A stretch of DNA of 64,000 bases from Pedobacter sp. WC2423 (GCF_040822065.1 NZ_CP162005.1:806001-870000), one strand, 5' to 3'; positions 52,174 to 61,461 are shown, counted from the first letter of the stretch. A program made the numbers and translations. Notes: generated by a model from the sequence alone, not told the origin.

Positions 52174-53627
52174 TGAGATTAAGCTATAAAAATACCACCT
52201 TCTGCTATAAAACGCTTTTGTTATCCACCTTGATAGCTTTTACGGGGTGCAAGAGCATGGAACCTGTAGTTATGCCCACAATGCAGACCATGCCCCGTGC
52301 ATTTAATAGCACTGAAAATTCACCTGAGCACCTGTTGAACTGGAAAGAGATCTTTACTGACCGGGAACTTGTGGCATTAATTGACACCGCCCTGAATACT
52401 AACTTTGAACTTAAATCCGAAATGCAACAGATCATTGTGGCAGAAGCAAATTTAAAACTTGCAAAAGCCAGTATGCTGCCAGGTTTAAATACGAGTGTAA
52501 CTGCAGGCCTGGACAGGTTTGGGAAATATACGATGAATGGAGTGGGGAACTATGACACCAACCTTTCGCCAAATGTAAGTACCAATCAGCAAATTCCAAC
52601 TCCCACACCAGATTACTTTATGGGTTTTAGAAGTTCCTGGGAGATTGATATCTGGGGGAAATTGTCAAAGCGCAAAGAGGCTGCATACTCCCGCTACCTG
52701 GCTACTAAAATGGGCCAGCAATGGCTCCGTACCCAGGTGGTCGCACAGGTTGCTAAGTTGTATTTTGAATTGATTGCCCTGGATAAACATGCCGAAATTT
52801 TAAAGCGGAATATTGCGCTTCAAAAAAAAGGTGTTGAAATTATTGAGGCTCAAATGGCAGGAGGGAGGGCTACATCATTAGCTGTTAGCCAGTTCAAAGC
52901 ACAAATGATGGCTACACAAGGCAGTTCATATCAAATTACACAAGCCATTGTAAAGACCGAAAATGAACTAAACAACTTGTTAGGAAGGTTTCCTGCCCCA
53001 ATCAAAAGGGATACCTCTTCGATTACCAGGGTGCTGCCTGATCAAATTTACGCAGGTATACCTGTCAGGGTAATCTTGAACCGACCGGATATAAAACAAG
53101 CTGAGCTGGAATTAAGAGCGGCGAAAGCAGATGTTCAGGCAGCGCGTAAGGCTTTGCTGCCTTCATTTACATTAGATGCTTACAGTGGAATTAATTCCTT
53201 TAAGTTACCCCTTTTATTTTCGCCGGGATCTTTGGCCTCTGGTGTATTAGGCGGATTAACAGCTCCGATCTTTAATAGAGGGGTACTAAAGAATGGTAAC
53301 CGCATTGCAAACGCAGCACAGCTCAGCTCTTTTTACAATTATCAGCGAACAGTACTACAAGGATATCAGGAAGTTTCTACCCAATTAAGTGCAATTGATA
53401 ATTACAAGCGTGCTTACCAATTGAAAACGAGTGAGGTCGAGGAATTGAAAACTGCATTGTCAACAGCCAACGATCTTTATCTTGCCGGCTATGCATCCTA
53501 CCTGGAAGTGATTGTTGCGCAAGGAAGTATGTTGAATTCAGAAATCGAGCAAGTGGGTTTAAAGCGTGATTCCTATATCACATTGATCAACCTTTTCAGG
53601 GCTTTGGGCGGGAATATTTCTGAATAA
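52173..53627 (+). CDS. Outer membrane efflux channel lipoprotein (NodT/TolC-like)
   Basis: 484 residues with a lipoprotein signal (lipobox FTGC) and two TolC repeats. They include FELKSEMQQIIVAEANLKLAKASMLPGL, WEIDIWGKLSKRKEAA, and RPDIKQAELELRAAKADVQAARKALLPSF, the NodT signature. It is the outer-membrane trimer of the tripartite pump. A long hairpin ends the operon. Confidence 0.92.
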   Translation: MRLSYKNTTFCYKTLLLSTLIAFTGCKSMEPVVMPTMQTMPRAFNSTENSPEHLLNWKEIFTDRELVALIDTALNTNFELKSEMQQIIVAEANLKLAKASMLPGLNTSVTAGLDRFGKYTMNGVGNYDTNLSPNVSTNQQIPTPTPDYFMGFRSSWEIDIWGKLSKRKEAAYSRYLATKMGQQWLRTQVVAQVAKLYFELIALDKHAEILKRNIALQKKGVEIIEAQMAGGRATSLAVSQFKAQMMATQGSSYQITQAIVKTENELNNLLGRFPAPIKRDTSSITRVLPDQIYAGIPVRVILNRPDIKQAELELRAAKADVQAARKALLPSFTLDAYSGINSFKLPLLFSPGSLASGVLGGLTAPIFNRGVLKNGNRIANAAQLSSFYNYQRTVLQGYQEVSTQLSAIDNYKRAYQLKTSEVEELKTALSTANDLYLAGYASYLEVIVAQGSMLNSEIEQVGLKRDSYITLINLFRALGGNISE

Positions 53628-53674
53628 GCTTAGTTGGAAGATTTTGATTGCTAAAACCTGAACTTAAATATACG

Positions 53675-53725
53675 CCTTTAAATATTCAAACCAGTATTGT
53701 TTTTGCTGGTTTGAATATTTAAAGG
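53675..53725 (+). terminator. Terminator of the RND efflux operon
   Basis: Twenty-base arms, CCTTTAAATATTCAAACCAG (53675-53694) and its perfect complement (53706-53725), enclose an 11-base loop and are followed by a T-rich tail. Confidence 0.85.
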
Positions 53726-53828
53726 TTTTCTGTTTAAAAGTCTGTTCTATTGATTGTTAAGAAATTTTATTTTTTTATTAATTAAATAACTGCTAAACTT
53801 ACATAATATCTAAATATTATAAGTCAAA

Positions 53829-53984
53829 GTGACTAGAAAAATAATACAAGAGTTTTTGTTAACATTTTCATTTGATTTTCAAAATAAAATAACTGGCTAT
53901 CGAAGATGGCAGGATGCTCAATTGTCATTATCAGGAAGAATAATACTTTATAGATGGGTTGATAATTTTAATAAAATTCTTTAA
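53829..53984 (+). pseudogene. Truncated 4'-phosphopantetheinyl transferase fragment
   Basis: From a GTG at 53829 to a TAA at 53982-53984 the frame encodes 51 residues. It contains FDFQNKITGYRRWQDAQLSL and GRIILYRWVDNF, matching the N-terminal part of Sfp-type transferases (pattern of RYR-x-W-x-D-x-x-SL-x-G-x-LL). These enzymes activate carrier proteins of non-ribosomal peptide and polyketide synthases. The catalytic domain (with the HSG and acidic metal-binding residues) is absent, so this is a remnant. It lies 27 bases before a type II thioesterase gene. Confidence 0.6.
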
Positions 53985-54011
53985 TTATTATGCTGAATTA
54001 ATTTAAATTTA

Positions 54012-54749
54012 ATGATAATGAGTAATAAGGTAATAGCTCTCCCGTTTGCAGGAGGTAACAGATATAGTTTTAATAGTATTGAAAAGCATGTGCCCAAAAA
54101 ATTAGCGTGGATTACTTTGGAGCTTCCTGGAAGAGGGAATCGTTTTAAAGAAAGTTTGCTGGATAAAGTTGACCAGATGGTAGATGATCTTTTGAGTCAA
54201 ATAATACCACATATAAAAGAAGGAAATTATATTTTATATGGGCATAGTATGGGTACATTATTAGGTTATGAACTCACAAAAAGAATCATTAAAAATAAAT
54301 TGAAACAACCTGTTTATCTGTTTTTTACTGGACGTGGAGCTCCAGGATTTGATAGGTTTAAAAATAAAAAATCAGTTCTTCCAAAAGACATATTCTGGAA
54401 AGAAGTATATGAAATGGGAGGTTTCCCTAAAGAGCTTTTTGAGTATGATGATCTTTTAGATTTGTATTTTCCTATCATGAAATCAGATTTTAAAGCTATT
54501 GAGGATTATGAGTTTAATTCAATGAAAAGTCCATTTCTAATTCCCATACATGTTTGTATGGGAGATAAAGAAATTGGTGAAGAAGAAAACAAAACTCCAC
54601 TGATAAGTATGAAAGCATGGAGTGAGGAAACATCTGGTTCTTTTTCCTTCGAATTATTAAAAGGAGATCACTTTTTTATTCTCAAACATCCTGAAACTAT
54701 TGTACAGAGAATATGTGAAGCCTTTGATGGTGAATTAAATACAAAATAA
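54012..54749 (+). CDS. Type II thioesterase (GrsT-like)
   Basis: 245 residues with an alpha/beta hydrolase fold: nucleophile Ser in LYGHSMGTLLGYEL, LPFAGGNRYSF and LELPGRGNRFKE near the N terminus, and the catalytic His in LKGDHFFI. Type II thioesterases remove blocked acyl groups from carrier proteins of peptide or polyketide synthases. No synthase is in this window, and the base composition is more AT-rich than the neighbours. Start is ATG 54012; ATG 54018 is also possible. Probably left over from a biosynthetic locus. Confidence 0.82.
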   Translation: MIMSNKVIALPFAGGNRYSFNSIEKHVPKKLAWITLELPGRGNRFKESLLDKVDQMVDDLLSQIIPHIKEGNYILYGHSMGTLLGYELTKRIIKNKLKQPVYLFFTGRGAPGFDRFKNKKSVLPKDIFWKEVYEMGGFPKELFEYDDLLDLYFPIMKSDFKAIEDYEFNSMKSPFLIPIHVCMGDKEIGEEENKTPLISMKAWSEETSGSFSFELLKGDHFFILKHPETIVQRICEAFDGELNTK

Positions 54750-54761
54750 TATGATCAATGC

Positions 54762-55634
54762 TTACACTTCTTTATTTTTTACCTTAATTTTTCTCGCTGT
54801 TTTTAACCTTTCCTTTACAAAATCAAGATCACGTATATACAACGTGTTATGATGTCCACCAGGTAGTTTTACAGTCAAATCCCTAACCATAGGATCATAT
54901 TTATAAGGGTTAAAACCATGATTTAAAAGGAGTAGATGAATGTTTTTTTCATCAAAACCATATCGGTCACCAGAACCATTAAGCTCAATAATAATCGCTT
55001 TCAGTGACTTATCTTCAAGAGTATTGCTGCTGCCATTCAGCACTTCTGTTTCAAAACCCTCTACGTCAATCTTCATTAATAAAGGGCTTCTGCCTGAAAG
55101 GATATTATCCAAAGTGTCGACATTTACCTCTGTACTCTCTGTGTCTCCAGGGCTGCTCACATGATTCCCGGTATCAAAAGATGTTGTAAATTTTAAAACG
55201 CTTTTACAGCTGCCTAAGCCGATATTTAAAGCCTCTACTTTATCTTGAATGCTATTAATTGCGATATTTTGGCTAAAGATTTTAAATGTTTTAAGTATCG
55301 GTTCAAATGCAATCGTCTTTGCACCAATTTCCGAAGAAGCCAGCATAGTATAACTGCCTACATTAGCCCCGATATCCAAAAATAAATCATCCTCCCTTAA
55401 TGTATGAAGCAGAAAGGCCATATCTTCAAACTCATGAAGTCCACAATAAAAATTGCCTGTCGCACCAGTAAGGCCTCTCCAAACTAAAAGCTTACTTTTT
55501 TCCGTAAACTGGTATACAATTGGAAAATTGATGACCCTGGAAAAAATCTGCCATTTTAACAAATTAATAATTGCAGAAAAGCGATTGTTTCTCGTAAGCG
55601 GATGATTAAAAATAAATTTTAGTGTCCTGTTCAT
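54762..55634 (-). CDS. FkbM-family methyltransferase
   Basis: 290 residues. A Rossmann-like SAM domain has LFLDIGANVGSYTMLAS (motif I), IAFEPILKTFKIF and MKIDVEGFETEVLNG (the FkbM signature), with FkbM C-terminal IIIELNG. It transfers a methyl group from S-adenosylmethionine, usually to a hydroxyl of a sugar or polyketide. It converges on the thioesterase gene and may belong to the same lost pathway or to surface glycan modification. Confidence 0.88.
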   Translation of the reverse strand: MNRTLKFIFNHPLTRNNRFSAIINLLKWQIFSRVINFPIVYQFTEKSKLLVWRGLTGATGNFYCGLHEFEDMAFLLHTLREDDLFLDIGANVGSYTMLASSEIGAKTIAFEPILKTFKIFSQNIAINSIQDKVEALNIGLGSCKSVLKFTTSFDTGNHVSSPGDTESTEVNVDTLDNILSGRSPLLMKIDVEGFETEVLNGSSNTLEDKSLKAIIIELNGSGDRYGFDEKNIHLLLLNHGFNPYKYDPMVRDLTVKLPGGHHNTLYIRDLDFVKERLKTARKIKVKNKEV

Positions 55635-55700
55635 TCAGCAAAGTATACATTAAAAATTAGTTCCTGAAATGGTTTTAATGCTTATACCGATTGTATGAGG

Positions 55701-55746
55701 TAAAGTACCCCCAAAGTTTTTGTTCAACTTTTAAGGGGGTACTTTA
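55701..55746. terminator. Hairpin between two minus-strand genes
   Basis: TAAAGTACCCCC (55701-55712) pairs with GGGGGTACTTTA (55735-55746). An inner AAAGTT/AACTTT stem is also possible. It lies past the end of the porin-like gene at 55784, so it is likely its terminator. Confidence 0.75.
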
Positions 55747-55783
55747 AAATGAGACAACTTCTTTATGTAAATTAATAAACAGC

Positions 55784-56272
55784 TTAGAATGTAAATCTAA
55801 GTGCCAGGCCGAACCTGCCGGCTTCACTACCAAGAAATGGATTATCACCAACATATATACTCGGTCTCCAGTCAAATGCCAATGCCAAAGGTGCGCCTCT
55901 GAATTTGTAGTCTAAACCAGCAACGGGAACTAAATAAAATGCAGTGTAGTTATCAGCAAAAAAGTATCTTTTTCTGTCATAAATCTGAACCTTTGGTCCT
56001 CCTCCAATGTACCAATCCAGTCCGCGGGCACCTTTAATCGGGGCATTGTATTGCAGGAAAGCCTGAAGTACAGTGGTGTTTCCACCAAATAAAGCTTCTG
56101 CCTGTAAAGCTGTATTCCTGTTAAAATGTGTCCTCAGTGATGGACCTACTAAAGTTGCACCATCACCAAAATCCAGCCCCAGACCTAAACCTGTCTTGTA
56201 ATTTTGTGCTTTAACATTCATTGTGGCTACCGTTAAAGCCAGACATCCTAAAATTGTAAATAATTTTTTCAT
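55784..56272 (-). CDS. Small outer membrane beta-barrel protein
   Basis: 162 residues with a signal peptide (cleavage near KAQ-NY) and an eight-stranded barrel pattern ending in FGLALRFTF, with C-terminal Phe. The segments YKTGLGLGLDFG and LDWYIGGGPKV are typical of Bacteroidetes porin-family or outer-membrane beta-barrel proteins. No partner gene is adjacent; function unknown. Confidence 0.8.
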   Translation of the reverse strand: MKKLFTILGCLALTVATMNVKAQNYKTGLGLGLDFGDGATLVGPSLRTHFNRNTALQAEALFGGNTTVLQAFLQYNAPIKGARGLDWYIGGGPKVQIYDRKRYFFADNYTAFYLVPVAGLDYKFRGAPLALAFDWRPSIYVGDNPFLGSEAGRFGLALRFTF

Positions 56273-56751
56273 AATCCTGATTGTATTATATTTTTAAATT
56301 CTTTGCCCAACAACTTTGGTGCCGTGATATTTTTCACTTATTTAGGCTTGGATGAAGTTTTTTATGTTGAAAACCTTTTTTATATATCAAATAAGAAACA
56401 GCTTCAAAAATTATTTCATATCGTACTTATAATCAGATATTTAATTCGTATGAGACTGTAAAAGGAAGTTTATTCTGAGTACCTCAAATCAAACAGCGTA
56501 ATTTAGAATGATCAGATAAAGATTATTTCCTGGCTAACTAATCTTTCCAGATTGTGTCTGAATGTGAATAAAAATCAATACAGGATGGACCGAAAGCATA
56601 TTACACAACTTATAAAATTTCTGTTCCGGGACATATAAACTTGCCAATCAAATCAGTAACTATTATCAAACAGAAAAATAGTAAATAAAAAACCAGTTAT
56701 TGAAATTTTACGTTCTTTATCCTATCTTAGGATTACTCAATTAACCCCTTC
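56273..56751. other. Intergenic region without a gene
   Basis: 479 AT-rich bases between a minus-strand barrel gene and a plus-strand PAS gene. I see no frame of coding length and no exact promoter match. It must hold two divergent promoters. Confidence 0.5.
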
Positions 56752-58062
56752 ATGCAACAATTACCAACCATTACTGAGGAATACTTGCATCTATTTAGAG
56801 AAGGGCCACTCACCATGTATATTTATGACGATGAAGCCGAAAAATTCCTGGCAGTCAATAACACGGCGCTGTGCCAGTACGGATATAGCCATGAAGAGTT
56901 TTTAACCCTTCGCCTGTCTGATATACAACCGGTCGAGGAACAGGATGCTTTGATTCAGCAGCCAAAGATTGTTCCTGGGATGTATACATCCAGCGGGCGG
57001 TTAAGGCATCGCAGAAAAAATGGGGAAATATTTTACGTCCAAAGCTATTCGCATCAAACAATATTTGAGCAACATACAGCAATCCTTTTTCTGGCTATCG
57101 ATGTGGACCAGACGGAAAAAGCACTTGAGATAGAAAATATTCTCGATAGCATAACCGATGCATTTTACACCATAAATCATCGCTGGCAGTTCACTCATGT
57201 TAACAAAGCCTATGAAAAGCTGCTTGGAAGAAAACGTGAAGACATGATTGGCGGAAACATCTGGGAATTATTTCCTTACGGCAGAGAATTCAGCTATTAT
57301 GACCGGTACCATCAGGTGGTCAAGGATCAGGTTAGCGTCCACTTCGAGGAATACATTCCAATAAACAATAGCTGGGTTTCGGTGAATGCCTATCCAACCA
57401 CCGAAGGACTGGCAGTTTATATGGTAGATATCAGCGAACAACGGCAGCTCCGTGAAACGATCTATACGAATGAACAAAACCTAAGGGCTATTATTAATAA
57501 TACAACTGATCTGATATGGCTGGTCAATACAGATTTTAAAATCATATCTGCCAACCGCGCCTTCCGGGATAGAATGGCTGGAATTACTGGCAGGGCGAAA
57601 GATAAATTGGCTGATGCAGATTACCCGGCAGATTTGCTGGTTATCTGGAACGCTTACTACCGTCAGGCGATGGACGGTAACTCCTTTAAAATCATCTGGA
57701 CAGATACTAAAGATGGGAATCCTATTTATGAAGAAGTCAGCTTTAACCCGGTGTTTGATCAACAGGATAAAGTTTCAGCCATCAGTTGCTTTTCCAGGGA
57801 TATTACAGAAGCAAGGATAGATCGGGAAAGGATTCTCCGGCAAAATCAGCAGCTAAGGAAGATCGCATGGATACAGTCACACGAAGTAAGGTCGCCTCTG
57901 GCAAATATTATGGGGCTCGTACAACTGTTAACAGCTACAGATATGCCGGAAGAAGAATTTTTAAATATGCTGTCGATGCTGAAAACTTCCGCAGACCAGC
58001 TGAATCAGGTGATATTTGATATTATGACACAAGCAAATAATCATGATGACGTTGCAGATTAA
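56752..58062 (+). CDS. PAS-domain protein ending in a HisKA-like motif without ATPase, second copy
   Basis: 436 residues with three PAS domains (about 8-118, 120-232 and 242-360). The final part IAWIQSHEVRSPLANIMGLVQLL closely matches that of the gene at 42944 (IAWTQSHKIRDSLAKIIGLADLL), and again no ATPase follows. Here the HE-x-x-SPL motif is nearer to canonical HisKA. It may act as a dimerisation or phosphotransfer partner of another kinase. The 3' end overlaps the BrkB-like gene by four bases. Confidence 0.85.
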   Translation: MQQLPTITEEYLHLFREGPLTMYIYDDEAEKFLAVNNTALCQYGYSHEEFLTLRLSDIQPVEEQDALIQQPKIVPGMYTSSGRLRHRRKNGEIFYVQSYSHQTIFEQHTAILFLAIDVDQTEKALEIENILDSITDAFYTINHRWQFTHVNKAYEKLLGRKREDMIGGNIWELFPYGREFSYYDRYHQVVKDQVSVHFEEYIPINNSWVSVNAYPTTEGLAVYMVDISEQRQLRETIYTNEQNLRAIINNTTDLIWLVNTDFKIISANRAFRDRMAGITGRAKDKLADADYPADLLVIWNAYYRQAMDGNSFKIIWTDTKDGNPIYEEVSFNPVFDQQDKVSAISCFSRDITEARIDRERILRQNQQLRKIAWIQSHEVRSPLANIMGLVQLLTATDMPEEEFLNMLSMLKTSADQLNQVIFDIMTQANNHDDVAD

Positions 58063-59033
58063 TTTGATGGTTTAGATGGGTGGACAGAAGTTGATGCATT
58101 AGCCTGAATAGAATTGTTGCCGGTTTCCACTTCAATTTCTCTGGTCGTTACAGCATAATGGGAGGGATGAATCTCATGACCGTACATTAATGCATATGCT
58201 TTAGTAAACTCCGCGCCGAAATAAAGAATAATTGAAGAATAATAAGTCCAAAGCAGTAAGATTACAAGTGAGCCAGCGGCTCCATAAGTACTGCCAATAT
58301 CACTTTGCCCAATATATATAGAAATCCCAAATTTGCCCAGCATGAATAAAACGGCTGTTACTAAAGAACCATAGATTATATCCCGCCATTTGATAATTGC
58401 ATCAGGTAATACTTTGAAAATTACGCCAAAAATCAATGTGACAACTGCAAGAGTAAGGACTTGATTAAGGATATAAAATATAACTACAGAAACGTCGGAG
58501 AACCTTGCCTGCAACCGGGAACTAAATCCATCTAAAATTGAAGTAATTCCAAGAGAAACCAATAACAGGAATCCCAAACTAATGATGACCGAAAAAGAGA
58601 GAAAGCGGTTTTGAAGCATCTTTAGCCAGCCACGTTTCGGTTTTGGCTTCAGTCCCCAAATGGTGTTAATCGAATCCTGAATATCAGCAAATACAGTAGT
58701 CGCACCAATTAGCAAAGTAACCATTCCGATAATAAATGCAATTGTTCCTTTATTGTTAATTGCAGCTTTTTGAACAATTTCCTGGAGTTGTAATGCTGTT
58801 TCTTTGCCCATAAAACCGGCAAGCTGACCATATATTTGTCCCTGCGCGGCTTCTTGTCCTAAGAAAATACCACACAAGGATATGATCACTACTAATAAGG
58901 GTGCCATCGAAAATACAGTGTAATAAGCTAACGAGCCGCTTAGCTTAGTTATCTTATGGTCGCTGAAACCAGCAAAAGAATTTTTCAATACTTCCCATAT
59001 ACCTTTCAAAGTGATCTTTGTATTCTTGCTCAT
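58059..59033 (-). CDS. YihY/BrkB-family membrane protein
   Basis: 324 residues from ATG 59033, where family similarity begins (MSKNTKITLKGIWEVL); an upstream ATG at 59108 gives a 25-residue extension not typical of the family. Six membrane helices with KLSGSLAYYTVFSMAPLLVV near the N terminus and TYGAAGSLVILLLWTYYSS near the end, which are family marks. It was once called virulence factor BrkB or ribonuclease BN, but the real function is unknown. Inner membrane. Confidence 0.88.
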   Translation of the reverse strand: MSKNTKITLKGIWEVLKNSFAGFSDHKITKLSGSLAYYTVFSMAPLLVVIISLCGIFLGQEAAQGQIYGQLAGFMGKETALQLQEIVQKAAINNKGTIAFIIGMVTLLIGATTVFADIQDSINTIWGLKPKPKRGWLKMLQNRFLSFSVIISLGFLLLVSLGITSILDGFSSRLQARFSDVSVVIFYILNQVLTLAVVTLIFGVIFKVLPDAIIKWRDIIYGSLVTAVLFMLGKFGISIYIGQSDIGSTYGAAGSLVILLLWTYYSSIILYFGAEFTKAYALMYGHEIHPSHYAVTTREIEVETGNNSIQANASTSVHPSKPSN

Positions 59034-59227
59034 TCTTTCTTTATTATTATCCGGTTTATTGTGTATTAGTAAACCTGAATATCCTGCGATTGTTTTGATT
59101 GTATTCAAACAATAATGGAGCCTTATTTTCAGACGAAAGCTTTATGGCCAGAAGGGGCAAATTCAATATTTATATGCAGTTATTGTCAAAAGATGCATGT
59201 TTTTAATTCCGAAGCGCTAAAGATTAA

Positions 59228-59298
59228 AATAAATAAACCATTTAATTTAAATAGTCAGTTAAACTGGCAGACGATTTAAATTAAATGGTTTATTTATT
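59228..59298. terminator. Long AT-rich inverted repeat between minus-strand genes
   Basis: Arms of 25 bases (59228-59252 and 59274-59298) are perfectly complementary, with a 21-base loop that itself can pair (CAGTT with AACTG). It lies between the BrkB-like start and the end of the secreted-protein gene at 59345, whose terminator it probably is. It is AT-rich and lacks a GC clamp. Confidence 0.65.
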
Positions 59299-59344
59299 AT
59301 ATTCCAGGTATTATCAGGCAAGCCCAATAGAAAAATCATTCGAT

Positions 59345-59938
59345 TTATCTAACATCTATCGTTTTGTTAAACGCTTGATCTTTAGAGGTGATAACAAAAG
59401 TTAATTGATTAGAAAGGGCTTTTCCAATATTAAATTTTTTAACTAATTTTTCTGAATTGTTATAAGTATTCGTGTAAAGTTGATTGTTGAATTCATCGAA
59501 AATCACAATTTCAACCGGAGCCTTATTGGTGTAATCTAAATTCAGGGTTATCACTCCATCTTTCTTAGTTAATACTGGTTTAAAGACTTCTTTATTTGAA
59601 GCTATAGAAAGAGAGGCTTTATTATTTTGAATGTTAATTTGATATTCAACCAATTTTAAATCCGTTTCTAGTTTCATTATATAATTTCCATCAGGAAAAT
59701 CAGTTAAGTCGTAAGTTTTAGTGGATCCGCTTAATTCGTGACCTTTTTTCTCATATAGTATTTCATCATTCATGCCATAGAACGTTACTTTCATGTCTTG
59801 CGTCTCATTTATAGAAAGACTAATAGTTTTTCCTTCTGCACTGTTGACTTTTAATGAAAGGTCATCATTATTTGCATATGTATTTACACTAGTAAAAAGG
59901 ATGGTAGCTATAACGCTAATTTTGAATAGATTTTTCAT
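59345..59938 (-). CDS. Secreted beta-sandwich protein
   Basis: 197 residues with a signal peptide (cleavage near TYA-NN). Two beta-sandwich repeats of about 85 residues follow (LSLKVNSAEGKTISLSI ... PDGNYIMKLETD, and ... APVEIVIFDEFNNQLYTN). The pattern resembles type IX secretion-like carboxy-terminal domains and Ig-like repeats of Bacteroidetes. The exact family is not recognised and no T9SS partner is adjacent. Function unknown, probably periplasmic or surface. Confidence 0.65.
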   Translation of the reverse strand: MKNLFKISVIATILFTSVNTYANNDDLSLKVNSAEGKTISLSINETQDMKVTFYGMNDEILYEKKGHELSGSTKTYDLTDFPDGNYIMKLETDLKLVEYQINIQNNKASLSIASNKEVFKPVLTKKDGVITLNLDYTNKAPVEIVIFDEFNNQLYTNTYNNSEKLVKKFNIGKALSNQLTFVITSKDQAFNKTIDVR

Positions 59939-60111
59939 ATCATTAATTTTAGAAGAGTTAGTAATTATTTGATGGGTCTAAGTTATTGACAATGAGTTAG
60001 TATAATTGACTGCATATTTTCCGATAGTTATGCTATATTACCATTGATATGTATTCTTTTTTGCTAAAACTCATAATAAAGTATATTTTTGATTTGATAA
60101 ACTGAAAAAAT

Positions 60112-60993
60112 ATGAAAGCAATAAAGCCTGGATACGAGGTAGTTGAGACTTCTTTTGGAAGCTCTTTCTATTATTCTAAATATTTAATGAATTCCAATAA
60201 CAAAGCTCATGTATGGCATTACCACCAGGAAATAGAAATGGTTTTTGTAAATGGTGGTGCTGGAAAAAGACAAATTGGGAGTCATATATCTTACTATACC
60301 GATGGAGACTTAATCTTAATTGGAAGCAATCTCCCACATTGTGGCTTTACAGATTACGATACCGGGAACAAGAATGAAACGGTCATCCAGATGAAACCAG
60401 ATTTTCTTGGAGCAGGATTTCTGGGTTTACAAGAAACAAAATGGATACAAGAACTTTTTGATAAGGCCAGAGGAGGAATTGCTTTTGGAAATGAAATCAA
60501 AAAAGTTGTTGGCAAACAGATAGAGAAAATGGAGAATTTATTACCTTTTGAAAGACTATTAGCACTATTAGCCGTTTTAAAAGAACTTCAAAACTCTGCC
60601 GATTATAGAATTTTAAATGCTTCCGGGTTTTCACTTGAAACACAGGTTCAGGATAACGATAGAATTAATATGGTTCTCAATTATGTTAAAGATAATTTCA
60701 AGACACAAATAAGTTTAGAAAATGTAGCTGCGATGGCAAGTATGACGGTGCCTTCTTTCTGCAGATATTTTAAAAAAATTACCAAAAAAACGTTTACTGC
60801 TTTTGTTAATGAGTACCGTGTTGTACATGCTTCAAAACTTTTAGCTGAAAAACAGACCAGTATCGCAAATATTTGTTACGAAAGTGGATTTAATAATTTT
60901 AGTCATTTCAATAAGTCATTTAAAGAATTTACAGGTAAAAATGCTTCACAATATAGAAAAGAACTGAATTCAGTAATCTATGAAACTGTTTAG
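60112..60993 (+). CDS. AraC-family transcriptional regulator
   Basis: 293 residues. The N-terminal cupin domain (about 20-110) has VWHYHQEIEMVFVNGGAGKRQIG and an SNLPHCGF segment. The C-terminal HTH pair (about 190-285) has LENVAAMASMTVPSFCRYFKKITKKTFTAFVNEYRV and ICYESGFNNFSHFNKSFKEFTG. It is divergent from the secreted protein and 33 bases before a macrodomain gene it may share a transcript with. The ligand is unknown, perhaps a sugar. Confidence 0.92.
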   Translation: MKAIKPGYEVVETSFGSSFYYSKYLMNSNNKAHVWHYHQEIEMVFVNGGAGKRQIGSHISYYTDGDLILIGSNLPHCGFTDYDTGNKNETVIQMKPDFLGAGFLGLQETKWIQELFDKARGGIAFGNEIKKVVGKQIEKMENLLPFERLLALLAVLKELQNSADYRILNASGFSLETQVQDNDRINMVLNYVKDNFKTQISLENVAAMASMTVPSFCRYFKKITKKTFTAFVNEYRVVHASKLLAEKQTSIANICYESGFNNFSHFNKSFKEFTGKNASQYRKELNSVIYETV

Positions 60994-61026
60994 TTTTTAG
61001 AAAGATCATTAAAATTTTAAATTAAC

Positions 61027-61461
61027 ATGCAGATTATTAAATCTGGTAATATTTTCGAGAGTAACGCGCAGACTTTGGTTAATACCGTTAACTGTGTTGG
61101 TGTTATGGGAAAAGGAATAGCATTAGAGTTTAAACAGCGTTATCCGCATATGTTCAGTGACTATGAAGATTTATGCAGCAGGCAGTTGCTTGACATTGGC
61201 AAACTTTGGCTTTATAAGACCGGGCACAAATGGATATTGAATTTTCCAACAAAATATGACTGGCGACAGCCCAGTAAAGAAGAATATCTTGAACAAGGAC
61301 TTGAGAAATTCATGGAGACTTACAAGGACAAAAAAATAACCTCCGTGGCTTTTCCCTTACTAGGTGCCAGTAATGGTAAGATTGACCCGCAGCGGTCGCT
61401 GGAAATCATGAGACGATATCTGGATGGATGCGATATACCGGTTTCAATTTACATCCAATAA
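61027..61461 (+). CDS. DarG-type macrodomain protein (ADP-ribosyl-DNA hydrolase)
   Basis: 144 residues, only the macrodomain. NTVNCVGVMGKGIALEFKQRYP holds the ADP-ribose loop, and Lys76 in NFPTKYDWR is the catalytic-type Lys of DarG. DarG removes ADP-ribose that DarT attaches to thymidine in DNA. No darT gene is present in the window, and the C-terminal antitoxin domain of full-length DarG is absent. It could be a stand-alone repair enzyme or anti-DarT protein. It follows the AraC gene. Confidence 0.85.
   Translation: MQIIKSGNIFESNAQTLVNTVNCVGVMGKGIALEFKQRYPHMFSDYEDLCSRQLLDIGKLWLYKTGHKWILNFPTKYDWRQPSKEEYLEQGLEKFMETYKDKKITSVAFPLLGASNGKIDPQRSLEIMRRYLDGCDIPVSIYIQ

Noticed and set aside
58059..59033. 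Ribonuclease BN activity for the YihY/BrkB-like gene
   Set aside because: That old name came from a misassignment in the family; the sequence is an integral membrane protein without nuclease motifs.
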